DNA of 64,000 bases, from the NCBI GenBank assembly GCA_009602725.1, contig WELB01000052.1:434889-498888 (forward strand). The letters run 5' to 3'. The DNA comes from Spirogloea muscicola (taxonomy: Eukaryota; Streptophyta; Zygnematophyceae; Spirogloeales; Spirogloeaceae). The number at the start of each line of letters is the position of its first letter. The stretch's first letter is position 1. Positions 22,640 through 31,694 of the stretch are shown here, one piece after another. Below the pieces are notes generated by a model. The model saw only the letters and a program-made list of their open reading frames with translations. It was not told the origin of the DNA and did not search any database. The position numbers and the translations under genes were made by a program.

Positions 22640-22970
22640 TTTGCCATGGGCAAGAAGGCGAGGAAGTAGCGCGGCGCATCGCCTGAGCCCCAAGCTACTT
22701 CGTCGCCTGAGCCCCAACTGAGTGACGGTAATGCTACGGGACCTGGGGACTCGGTTAGCCCGAATAGGGCACCTTAACGAAAGCCCCTTTTCAACAGGGC
22801 GAAACCCTCACGGGGCTCGTCGCCACGCGGCAAGCACCTGAAGCGCCCCCGGGCGCGGCACGCCATCGGGCGCAGGCACCACGTGGCGCTCTGCGGCCGG
22901 CAGCTCGCCGCAGTGAGCAGGGCCGCAAGGCTGGGCCGGGCAGGGCAGGCGGGCGCAAGCTTCGGGGGAA
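22640..22970 (+). mobile_element. Possible LINE ORF1 start, broken
   Basis: ATGGGCAAGAAGGCGAGGAAG is followed in one frame, interrupted by two stops, by a Pro/Ser-rich then Arg-rich sequence (SPEPQATSSPEPQLSDG and later RGKHLKRPRARHAIG), the composition expected of a retrotransposon ORF1 or gag-like basic protein. The internal duplication CGCCTGAGCCCC occurs twice. The assignment is tentative. Confidence 0.35.
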
Positions 22971-22974
22971 GAGC

Positions 22975-23075
22975 TCGCCCATTGAGGATAGGGGCTGGAA
23001 CAGCCAGCCCAAAAAAAGAATGGACATAGTACGAGAAGGGAGCCAGGGGAAGCGCTAAGAAAAACAAGCACAAGA
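22975..23075 (-). mobile_element. Family B LINE 3' tail
   Basis: Minus-strand copy of the hairpin tail: GAGCTCGCCCATTGAGG, then GGCTGGAACAGCCAGCCC, then the AATGGACATAGTACGAG segment and the CCAGGGGAAGCGC segment, matching the copy at 58.6 kb. Confidence 0.75.
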
Positions 23076-23084
23076 AGCCCCTGC

Positions 23085-24690
23085 CCCCGAAGCCCCTCTT
23101 TCTTTGGCTCTGAATATTGTCCATTCTTTTTGGGCTGGCTTTGCCAGCCCCTCTTCTCTATTGCCCCCCTCCCTTCCCTTCCCCTCCTTGGGGATACACA
23201 GTTGGCGTTGGTCATCCTCACCCGCTGCATCGGCCAACGGGCTTGCTATCTTCAACGGACAGTCGCCCCATTAGGCATGGTGGTGGATCTCTACAAGGAA
23301 TATGATGACTCCCTCCAGCAATCCCTGGCATCCCTACTACATTCTTCATCTTTCCCCTCAGCTGCAGCTTCCCTCCAGGCCTCCCTTCCCACCCGCATGG
23401 GCGGCCTTGGCTGCCGGTCGTTGGAGCAGACGGCGCAAGCAGCTTTCCTGGGCTGCTGCCACCAGATCGCCTCTCTGCTACCCATGCGCTTTCCTTGCCT
23501 CCAAGACCCTGTACGCCATGTGGAGGAAGGCCCCTTCCCCTTCCAAGCGGATCTGAGGAGCATCCGCGACTCAGCCATTGGCTCTTTCCCCTCTCTCCAA
23601 CCCCTTCTCACGCCATTCTCCGCCCTCGCCCAAGCTTCTGATAGAGGGGCACAATCCAGACTGGTTACGGCAGTGGAAGACGAACGTCGCAGAAGGTTGA
23701 GGAGGCTGCCAGAGACTGAGAATAATCCAAGGAGCCTGGCAAGACTTACTTCTCTATCTGCACCTGATGCCACGGATTGGAACACCTCTCACGCCGTCGC
23801 CAACGCCTTCAGCATCAGCTCCGAGGCCTTTCGGACTTCGCTTCAACTCTTCCTCGGCCTCCCACCTAACTGCCTGATCGGGGTGCGGCAGTGCGAGTGC
23901 GGCTTCCGTGCAGAGGGTGCTGAGCTCGCCACTCACATGCTGAGATGCCCCACTGGACCAGAAGCGGTGGGCATCCACAACCTCCTCCGCGATGCCCTGG
24001 CGGGCTTGATGCGCGACGCCGGCTACCGTGCAGTCGTGGAAGTCAGCGATAACATGCTTATCACCACGGACGCCCAGGGACGTCATCATCGCCGCACACT
24101 TGACATTGTGGGCGTGCAACCTGGTGGAGGACCACGGGCCCTGGTCGACGTTGTTGTAACGGAGGCGTACAAAGGACCAGCATCAACACACATCGCTGGT
24201 CACGCAGTGGGCGTTGCAGAACAAAGAAAGCTGCAGCACTACTCCGACTACCCTCAATGCGATCAGCTCCTGCCAGCGGCAAGCGACGTCTTTGGTTGTC
24301 TGGGTCCTCGTTTCCACACCCTCCTCCATAACATTGCCAATCTAGGCTACACACGTCGTGCAGATGTGTTTCCGGCTGAGTTGTGCTTGCCATATCTGTC
24401 TTTCTTGCGACGATGTGTTTCGACCTGTTTGCAGCGTGCTCAGGCTAATGCCTTGCACCAGAAAGCTGGCCGAGCTCTAGTTGGTGGCAGAAGGGCTTCG
24501 TATCTGACATCTAGTATTCAGGCATCGATTAGCGACCTTTATGTTTTGACCCGTGGTTACTGAGCGGGTCAATTTGCTGTAGATTATGTAGGTCTTTAGA
24601 TGTGCTTGCCTTTGTACTTGGCCTTTGGCCTTCGTTTGTTTCAAATACACGAAATTTTCTTCTCTATGGGCGAGCACTTTCTTCCTGCGC
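23085..24690 (+). mobile_element. Family B tail serving as target for a family A LINE
   Basis: A plus-oriented family B tail starts near 23085 and is interrupted at 23161 within its CTTCTCTAT segment. It resumes at 24668 with GGGCGAGCACTTTCTTCC. Excising 23162-24667 restores the uninterrupted tail found at 24.86 and 28.37 kb. Confidence 0.85.
23162..24657 (+). mobile_element. LINE family A, 5'-truncated, with 10-bp target-site duplication
   Basis: The ten bases TCTTCTCTAT precede the element (23152-23161) and follow it (24658-24667). It holds one long open frame (to the stop at 24563) of about 465 codons. The start is the region after the reverse transcriptase fingers and palm (LPTRMGGLGCRSLEQTAQAA). 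A zinc-knuckle-like C-x-C-x11-H-x3-C follows (CECGF ... THMLRC), then a domain with RRTLDIVGV and GGGPRALVDVVVTEAY that resembles the endonuclease-like C-terminus of algal LINEs, and a conserved end ISDLYVLTRGY. The polymerase motifs are missing, so it cannot mobilise itself. The open frame suggests recent insertion. The 3' UTR of about 95 bases ends CAAATACACGAAATTT. Confidence 0.9.
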
Positions 24691-24719
24691 CTGTCAGGCC
24701 CCCCCCCCGAGGCAACGAG

Positions 24720-24890
24720 CTACTCCGACCTGATGTTGCTCGCTCGCGGGTACTGAGCTTCCCTAGTGCGTTGTCGTGTTTTGTAGCGTAGTCCTCTTTC
24801 GGCACCTCTTTCTTTGGCTCTAAACATTGTCCATTCTTTTTGGGTTGGCTTTGCCAGCCCCTCTTCTCTATGGGCGAGCACTTCTGTCCC
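24720..24890 (+). mobile_element. Family B LINE 3' end
   Basis: GACCTGATGTTGCTCGCTCG and a TGA give the ...DLMLLARGY-like end, followed by the 3' UTR with TTGTCCATTCTTTTTGGG, the hairpin and GGGCGAGCACTTCTG. It matches the minus-strand copy at 28.36-28.53 kb over its full length. Confidence 0.8.
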
Positions 24891-24949
24891 CCCCTCGCCT
24901 GGCGCTGCCGGCGGGAAGATGTGTACATTAGAAATCATGCTATAGGATG

Positions 24950-25315
24950 CGGCTATCATTGAGTCTACAGCGCTCCCAGGCACTCGCGATTCACCAGCGT
25001 GCTGGTCGTGCATTAGCCCAGGCTAGTAGCTTCCGTGGTGCTATTTGGCTCCTCAGTATAGCTTGTCAGATATGCATGTGCTCACTCGGGGATATTAGTG
25101 TCCCCCTTACCCAGCTCATTGCTCAATTAACAGGACATTTGTAAGGCTAGATTTGGCCTCCCTTTCAATTTCGTGCGCACCACGCGCCTTTCTTCTCTCT
25201 GATTGCGCCCATGGCGGAAGCTGCTACTTTCAAAGGGCCGAGGGCTGCCTTTGGGGCTGCCTCTCACTGCCCTTGCCCCCATTGGGAGAGCCACTTCTTC
25301 TCGCAGCCACTGCCT
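24950..25315 (+). mobile_element. Third LINE subfamily 3' end, module M and a family B tail
   Basis: CTCCCAGGCACTCGCGATTC to CTCGGGGATATTAG gives a C-terminal peptide LAIHQRAGRALA. It is followed by module M (25140-25200) and a tail with TTGCCCCCATTGGGAG and CCACTTCTTCTCG. The order coding end, module M, tail is the same as at 58.8-59.06 kb. Confidence 0.65.
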
Positions 25316-25838
25316 AATATTGGAGGGATTCTTTCGAGTGAGAGGCCAGCACGGCAGGAAAGGACGAGGCCCCAAGGGGCCGGCAAACGCTGGTTCACAC
25401 AGCCTTGCAAGCACCCACAAAGGATGGTGGCTTGCTCAGTGATCAGTGAGAGCCGGCTGCGAGCGGGCCCGCCAATCGGGGAAAACGCGTGCAGCGAGTG
25501 GTGGGTGGCCGGAGCCGCCAGGTGCGGAGGCAAGCACATCCCTCGTGGGCTGACAGAGAGAAGGCGCGCGGTGCGCATGAAACTGAAAGGGAGGCCAATT
25601 CTAGCCTTACAAATGTCATTTTAACTGATAAAGGGAAGGGGGCCACTCAAGCTGCGGGGGAACGTGTCAGGAGTTGCGCCGAGGGTGCCCCTCCGCTCAC
25701 CCCGGGCCAGACCACCCCCGGCAGCACCACCTCCGCCTCCGCGCCGCGCCTCGTCTCTGACACCATGCCCCGCCCCGCTCCTCCTCCTCCATCCGCGACC
25801 GCTCACCAGCTCCACCAGCACTGCCTCCTCCCGCCGCC
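25316..25838. other. Module M (minus) and GC-rich promoter-like region
   Basis: A minus-oriented module M lies at 25557-25620. From 25650 the sequence becomes very GC-rich and Pro-codon-rich and leads into the next gene. No separate gene is supported. Confidence 0.5.
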
Positions 25839-26521
25839 ATGCCCGCGGCCGGCCCCGCCGCCGACGGCCCAAACCACCGCCCTCGCGCCGCGGCAGCAGC
25901 TGCGGCCCCGGCCCTCCGCCCCTCGCCAGCCGTCGCCGCCTTCCGAGCCATGCTCAACGGCAGCGGCGCCGCGGCCGCCGACGCTCCGGCCCACCCGCCT
26001 TCCTACTACTTCCGACAGGTAGCGGCTGCTTGATCGCCCTCGCATCGAAGCCGCTGAGTCGGGGAGATCGAGTCTTCGCCCGCCGCATGCCCCTGCACGG
26101 CCGAGCTCGTTAATAGGGCGGCTAATTACCGCCGTGCCGTGTGCCGCTCCTGGTGCAGGCAGCAGTGGCGGCATTCTTCTCGCAAGCGCAGATTCCGGAG
26201 CTGGACGCCGTGTGCAGCTTGCTCTGCGCCCTACATAGCTTGCTGGGCGAGTTCCAGGCCCACGGCGTGCACCTCTGCCGGCCCCTTCCGCTGACTCGCG
26301 ACGACTACCTCGCGCAGCGGCTGCTGACCGCTGTGTTTGCGGACGCTTCCTCTGCCGTAGAAGTGTCACCCTCCCCGCTGACTCGCGAGCAGCACGCGGC
26401 GCTCGTCGAAGACCTCAAGCAGCGGGTGCTGACCGCTGCGCTTGTGACCACTACCTCTGCCGTAGAAGTGTCACCACTGTCTGCGCTGCTCAGGCCCTTC
26501 CTCAAAGAAAGCGGCTGCTGA
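25839..26521 (+). CDS. Unassigned Ala-rich protein with internal repeat, 2 exons
   Basis: Exons 25839-26018 and 26159-26521 join in phase 0 with good GT and AG sites and encode 180 residues. The N-terminus is Ala/Pro-rich and low in complexity. The second exon holds AAFFSQAQIPELDAVCSLLC and two copies of a unit of about 45 residues: (Q)RLLTAVFADASSAVEVSPSP then (Q)RVLTAALVTTTSAVEVSPLS, each preceded by LTR(D/E). I do not recognise the family. An 85-base piece of the repeat was copied to 20.74 kb. High GC and an intron with proper borders favour a real gene. Confidence 0.5.
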
Positions 26522-27286
26522 TATGAAAGAATCGGCTGTGAAATGCCAGCCAGATGCATACAGGTGTTCATGACGGAGCCAAAGGCTAGGCAGACAGGGC
26601 GCCCTCAATACCCCCGTGTCAGCAGTAGGAAGTCAGATGAGCTGAGGGGAGGAAGAGCAACCCCTTCCTCGGAGAAAGAGTGCTGGCCTTCCTCGGAGAG
26701 ATCCGCCAGGAAAGCCCCAGCAGCGGCAGCACTGGCCGGCGGCCGCCAGCCCCCCAGACCCTGCCACTCCCGCCGTCACCGTTCACGCCCGTGAGCGACG
26801 AGCAATTCTTCGATGTGACATTGGGGTCGCCGTCGACCCCTCTATTCGCACTTCCGCACCTATTCTCTCATCTCTAGGAAAGCAGGCGCGGGGCTGGCCC
26901 GTGGCAGGACTTCCTGGACACGGACCTTGTCGAGCCACCTAGTATCAACTGCCAGGATACGTCGATAAGGCAGATATGGGTAGAGCTTAGGTGACATGTT
27001 GAATTCCACGTGGCCGGCAACGCCAAACATTGTAAAAGTAGAAAACGAGGAAATAGGTATTGCTTGGTTGAAGATGAGACAGATACATATATATAATGTA
27101 GTGTTGAATGAGAAAGATATTGGAGCTTGTGATGGATGACTGCCAATTATAGTAAAAGCGACGGAAACACAAAGCAATCAACAGTAATGCGAGGACCAGA
27201 TCTGGCACTAATATCCAGTAGCTGTCACAATAATAGTAACGGTAAAGTACTAGTATCGATTTTTGAATGGTAACGGAATCTCAACA
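26522..27286. other. GC-rich then AT-rich spacer
   Basis: The part near 26560-26660 has a decayed LINE end (GTGTCAGCAGTAGGAAGTCAG). From about 26930 the sequence becomes AT-rich with no coding signal. Confidence 0.4.
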
Positions 27287-27395
27287 GCGCCCAAGTAAAG
27301 GGTCTTCGAAGCAATAACCAGTATCGCGCCCAAGTATAGGGTCTTCGAACCACTTACCAGTATCGCGCCCAAATATAGGGTCTTTTGTCAGTATC
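27287..27395 (+). repeat. Tandem repeat, 39-bp unit, about 2.8 copies
   Basis: Units start GCGCCCAAGTA at 27287, 27326 and 27365, each continuing with AGGGTCTTCGAA-like sequence and ending CCAGTATC. The third is shortened. Confidence 0.85.
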
Positions 27396-27557
27396 GATGC
27401 GTGCAAGATAGAAGCACTTGATACCATGACTTTCTCGAGACTACGTCTTGGATTGAGCAAGAGCAAGCGTGCCTTGCCAATGTGCCGGTTGACATAACGG
27501 TCCAATGGAGTTCGTTGGTGGTAGGTTCTTCAGCAGACGACCTAGCACGCCAGCCCG

Positions 27558-28002
27558 TGTAAGGAATGCTGTGGATCGCCAAGCCCGGGCTGCCGGCAGA
27601 GCAAGGACAAGCGGGGAGGCATTGGAATGGGGGCAGCAACGGTAATAGTGAGCAACGGTTAATGCAGGGGCAAGGGTCCAGAGGTCCGAGGTTGGGTGAA
27701 GAACTCACCGTTCGCAGCGCCTCCTTGCCTGCCATGGTGCACACGCCGTGTGAGCACTAGCGAGGGCTTGTCTTCTCTGATACCATTGTAAGGAATGCTG
27801 TGGATCGCCAAGCCCGGGCTGCCGGCAGAGCAAGGGATAGCGGGGAGGTTGGGTGAAGAACTCACCCAACCTCGGACCCCTGGACCCTTGCCCCTGCAGT
27901 AACCGTTGCTCATTTTTACCTATGCAGCCCCTTTCTAATGCCTCCCCGCTTTTTCTTGCTCTGCCGGCAGCCCGGGCTTGGCGATCCACAGCATTTCTTA
28001 CA
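27558..28002 (-). mobile_element. Small LTR retrotransposon (TRIM-like) with a foldback end
   Basis: The element is bounded by TG ... CA and by the 5-bp duplication GCCCG (27553-27557 and 28003-28007). Its ends are inverted copies of one sequence (TGTAAGGAATGCTGTGG and its complement). Inside, a second copy in the first orientation starts at 27787, directly next to ATGGTATCAGAG on the minus strand (27775-27786), a match to the initiator-tRNA-Met primer-binding site of plant copia and TRIM elements. Only about 75 bases lie between this site and the LTR at 27558-27712, so no protein is encoded. The right LTR region is a partial direct copy (27787-27860) joined to an inverted copy (about 27865-28002), forming a near-perfect hairpin centred near 27862. 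Confidence 0.75.
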
Positions 28003-28054
28003 GCCCGTGCCTTCCTGGCACGTCCGGAAGGCTCGCTCGATGTCCGCTGGTGTA

Positions 28055-28170
28055 TCAGCGGTGGTGGCGGCGGCAGCAACAACGACGACGACAGTAGCGG
28101 CGGCGACGGCAGCGACAATGGCAGCGACGACAACAGCAGCGACGGCGGCGGCGGCGGCGTTGGCAAATCG
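28055..28170 (+). repeat. GGC/GAC-rich trinucleotide low-complexity tract
   Basis: Runs of GGC, AAC, GAC and AGC codons would encode Gly, Asn, Asp and Ser. The frame stays open to 28323 but resembles no known protein. Treated as low-complexity sequence. Confidence 0.6.
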
Positions 28171-28359
28171 GCTTGGAGGAAGAAACTGGACCGAGTAAAC
28201 TGCTCGGTGCCAGCCCTCCGCTCGCTTGGGTGGCCAGAAGAATGGAATTCTTTTCTTTGGAGCTGGCTCGTCGGCCTGTTTGGCTCCCCCTCCACCCTCG
28301 ATCCCAAGGCCAGTGTAGCCTGAGACCGCTATTGCTGCCCTGCCCCTCCACCCTTGATC

Positions 28360-28665
28360 GAAAGAAAGTGCTCGCCCATAGAGAAGAGGGGCTGGCAAAG
28401 CCAGCCCAAATAGAATGGAACAACGTCCAAAGCCAAAGAAAAGGGTGCCGAAGAAGGACTACACAACAAAACACGATACGATGCAAAGGGAGCTCAGTAC
28501 CCGCGAGTGAGCAATATCAAGTCAGAGTAGCTCGCTGCAGGGAAAGAGGCACTCCGCCGAGACCCAGAGGCGGCAGCCATAGCACGGCCCGCTCGTGTGT
28601 GGACGGCGTGGGCGAGGGAGCGTTGAAACGAGACCGCCAGGCGCATACGGTGTACCTGGGCTAGC
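28360..28665 (-). mobile_element. Family B LINE 3' end, minus strand
   Basis: Read on the minus strand it encodes RAGRAMAAASGSRR and then SYSDLILLTRGY with a stop, followed by the 3' UTR, the hairpin GGGCTGGCTTTGCCAGCCC and GGGCGAGCACTTTCTTTC. This is the clearest case linking the coding end and the hairpin in one copy. Confidence 0.88.
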
Positions 28666-29610
28666 GACCCAGCGGCGTTGAAGCCAGGAGTCCATCTCCA
28701 TTCTTCACTTCATAGAGGACTCTTATAACACTCCTCGTGAACCTTGTATACTGAGATTGAATACTTCAAAATGTTCCAGTCGTCGTTCATTAGATGGCTA
28801 AGTAACATAAGGGCGACGTACTGCAAATTCATAGATGATGATGCAATTCCGTCCTTGGCCTAGTCCTCGCTTGTCTAGAAGGGGATGAACCGCTGACACA
28901 AGGATTTCCCATCCTATGCTCTGACCAATTTAGCTGTTTACAAATGTATCTCATATGACTAGTCCAGAAACTGCTTGCTAGTTGCTTGAGTTAGACAGTT
29001 GTACAGGCTGTGGCACCTCCAGCTAATGATCAGGGCAGCTTGTTGGCGAGCTGCCATCGGGCTCCAAGAAGGAGCAACGGCAGACAAGATAGCCCACGGC
29101 AACAAGCAAGAAGGCGGCAGCCAAGCGGGCCAGGTCCTGGCTCATCACAGGCCCGCCGAGTGGGTGTGGGGTTGTGGCGAGAAGGGGGAGGGTGTCTGGG
29201 GCACGGGCGGCGGCCCGGGTGGGACAAAGGCCAAGGACGGCGCGGCTGGCACCTAGAAGAGAAAAAGATTGCGGCTGCTGAAATTTAGCGGCTGTGATCT
29301 AGCGGCTGTACTAGCCAGCCGGGTGCGCTCCTGGTGCCGGAGGGCCGACAAAAGAGAGGACGCGGCTGCTGACGTAAAATGAGCGGCTGTGAAGGCCAGG
29401 CAGGTGCATTCAGAGGGTGCCAGAAGCGGCGGCGGGCGGCGGGCTGGCTGTCCGGGCTCGCCGGGCCCCGCGGCTCAAGCACGTGAGGAGTTGGGGCCGT
29501 CGGGCGGAGCCGGTCAAACAGCCCAGGGGCGCGGCGCCAGCGCCGCCTTGAGCGCCGCGGCTGATCTCAGCGGCGGGGGCCTCTCCTTCCGCCTGTGCGG
29601 GCTTCGTTTC
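28666..29610. other. No gene recognised; GC-rich from 29000
   Basis: The left part is AT-rich without exons. The right part holds several AGCGGCTGTGA-like words that resemble decayed family B tails. Confidence 0.4.
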
Positions 29611-29614
29611 GTGT

Positions 29615-29820
29615 AGCCCCACTCTTTTGCACTGGTGTTTGCCTGAACATTTTATTGGCTTGGAGTGGCTACCCTCTCTCTGCGTGTAAAATGCGTGTGT
29701 ATTAAGGGATGGGGAGGGGTGTGCGTACCCAGGCGGCGGAGAAAGCGCGCGGTGCGCATGAAATTCAAGGGTGGCCAGATCAAGCCGACACATTGTTCAG
29801 GCGAGGATAGGTGCTCGCCC
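29615..29820. repeat. Inverted pair of module M copies
   Basis: A plus copy (29617-29672, GTAGCCCCACTC, TTGCCTGAACATTTTATTGG) and a minus copy (29740-29820, GCGCGCGGTGCGCATG, CATTGTTCAGGCG) flank about 70 bases. Confidence 0.65.
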
Positions 29821-30170
29821 GACGAGCCGGTAATTGGCGCCGCCACTGCAACGCCCGCCGGGTCGCTCTTTCCTGAAGCTGGCTGGCTATCCACAGCCAT
29901 CGGCGCTTGGAGAAGGACCTGCTTCTTCTCCTCCTCCTTCAGCCGGTGTCAGCTGTAATTGTGCACTGTAATTGCACCTTCCGGACCTTCCGGACCTTGT
30001 TTGCTTCTGTGGGCTGGCCTCTGTCAGCCGTCGCCGCAAGATGGAGCTGTTTGCTTACTGAAACCGTCCCTCTAATGCTATTCTACATTTGCGTGGCCCC
30101 AATTCTGTACTAGTTTTTGCCTGAATTAAAATAAAGTATTGAGTTAATTCTGCCTCACTTTCCCCAGTTT
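29821..30170. other. No gene recognised
   Basis: A short duplication (CTTCCGGAC twice near 29981) and weak repeat-tail similarity are the only features seen. Confidence 0.35.
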
Positions 30171-30400
30171 CTCCGACCTGCGGTTGCTTAGCAGGAAAAT
30201 TTCGTGTATTTGAAACAACGTAGGCCAAAAAATGGGTTACTGAGTTTCCCGTTGCGTGGTCTTGTGTCTAGCTGTGTCATTTTTTTTTCGGCCTCATTTT
30301 GTCTCTTTGTATTTCGTCCATTTCGGGCTGGCCTCTGCCAGCCCCTCTTCTCTAGGGGCGGCAATTTCTTCTTTCTTTCAGATGACGCGCACCACGCGCG
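30171..30400 (+). mobile_element. Family B LINE 3' end carrying a tiny minus-oriented family A tail
   Basis: The coding end CTCCGACCTGCGGTTGCT is separated from GGGTTACTGAGTTTCCC by about 40 bases that read as the reverse of the family A terminus (ATTTCGTGTATTTGAAAC). The family B UTR then continues to GGGCTGGCCTCTGCCAGCCC and a TTCTTCTTTCTTTC end. Confidence 0.7.
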
Positions 30401-30921
30401 CACCTTCCATATTTCGAATTTTAAACCTCGTTCGAACTTTGTATATTCATTTTTCTGTTCCGGCCTCCTCACAGCCACCGCCCTCGCCTGGAAGCGTCCT
30501 TCCTTGTTACTTCGCGGGCCGGTGGGCAGCTGGGCGGCGGCGGCGGCGGCGAGCTGGACGCGGGGGGGAGGCTTCCAGTGAGCGGGATATCGATAGCCCG
30601 TACCCGGGAAAGGATAGACTTGCACGGATAGCGGCCGCGCCGCGGAGTAGGGGCGGCGGCAGATCGCCGAGGGCGTCAGCGAGCGGCCACGACGTCGGGG
30701 CCCACGAGACCAAGCGGGCGGGCGGCCTAGCGTGGTACATCCTGATTGGCTTTAACGCCGACGCCTCCATCTCAGCCGGCCTCACCTCGAGCTTCGGTGG
30801 TCGACGCGTGTTGCTGGCGGGGGGCGCCCCGTCCGGATGGCCATCACGTCCCCAACGTTGGTGTTGTAACGGGGATAGGCTGCCCAATAGGGAGTTCACC
30901 ACAGCGGCACTCTATATATAC

Positions 30922-31683
30922 GCACCCCGGCGTCCTTCTGCCGTCCTACGACACCACGCTCGTCGGCAGCCCGGGGGAAGGTCTCGGCAGCCACCGTCAC
31001 CTTCCAGCAGCAGCTGGCCGCCCTTGGCATGACCATCCGCCCGGAGAAGTGTACCGCGTGGTCGCCGCGTGTCCTCCCTGCCGCCTTGCCCCTGCCGCCT
31101 GGGTGCCAAACTCCCCCAAGCGGCCTCACCATCCTTGGGGTCCCGTTCGGCACGCCAGCGTTTGTCGACGGGCAACTGCGCGTCCGCCTTCAGGAGCACC
31201 TCCAGCCAGTGGCCCGCCTCCCCGAGCTCGTGGACTTACACGGGGCTCTCGGGTCCCAGTGGCTTGACCTGCTGGCCAGGCTTGCGCGGCGGGCTGTGTC
31301 CCGCAGGCGAGGCGAGCTGGCTGACTTCAACCGGCTGACTTCAACGCCCCTGGCTCCTGGGCCCAGGTCTACCGTATGAGACTGTCTGTATCCCTGCAGC
31401 GGTCCATGGCCCACGCTCTGCATCTGCGAGCTGGCCGTGCTCTCGCTGCGGGCTCTGGCTTTCGTCAGGGTGATAGCTTCCCGGCAGCTAGTCTGTCGGA
31501 TCTGAGGCTCCTCACTCGTACTTATTGAGTGATCCATCCTCCCCCTGTTTTACCATTGCATCCTCAGGCCCCTTTGTAGCTGCTCACCGCTCTTAGGCCC
31601 CTCTGAACCTTTGTGAATTCTTTTTGGGCTGGCTTTTCGCAGCCCTTGCCCCCATTGGGAGTGCCACTTCTTCCTCTTCTTCT
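30922..31683 (+). mobile_element. Family B LINE, 5'-truncated within the reverse transcriptase, 11-bp target-site duplication
   Basis: TCTATATATAC occurs at 30911-30921 and 31684-31694. The element opens with a frameshifted palm remnant (YDTTLVG where YADDTTLVG-like sequence is usual). It continues with QLAALGMTIRPEKCTAWSP, GLTILGVPFGTPAFVDG and QWLDLLARLARRAVSRRR, all typical of the C-terminal half of a LINE reverse transcriptase, and ends at SDLRLLTRTY and a stop near 31527. The 3' UTR has the hairpin (GGGCTGGCTTTTCGCAGCCC) and a CTTCTTC tail. The region between the polymerase and the end is deleted relative to the family A copy. It is non-functional. Confidence 0.87.
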
Positions 31684-31694
31684 TCTATATATAC

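Noticed and set aside
22640-23200. Possible CRISPR-like or tandem array because of recurring GGGCTGGC words
   Set aside because: The words are dispersed arms of LINE hairpins on both strands with irregular spacing, in a eukaryotic genome.
27558-28002. A DNA transposon with terminal inverted repeats
   Set aside because: Inverted ends and a 5-bp duplication would fit, but the primer-binding site next to a direct LTR copy and the TG...CA ends favour an LTR element. A DNA transposon is not fully excluded.
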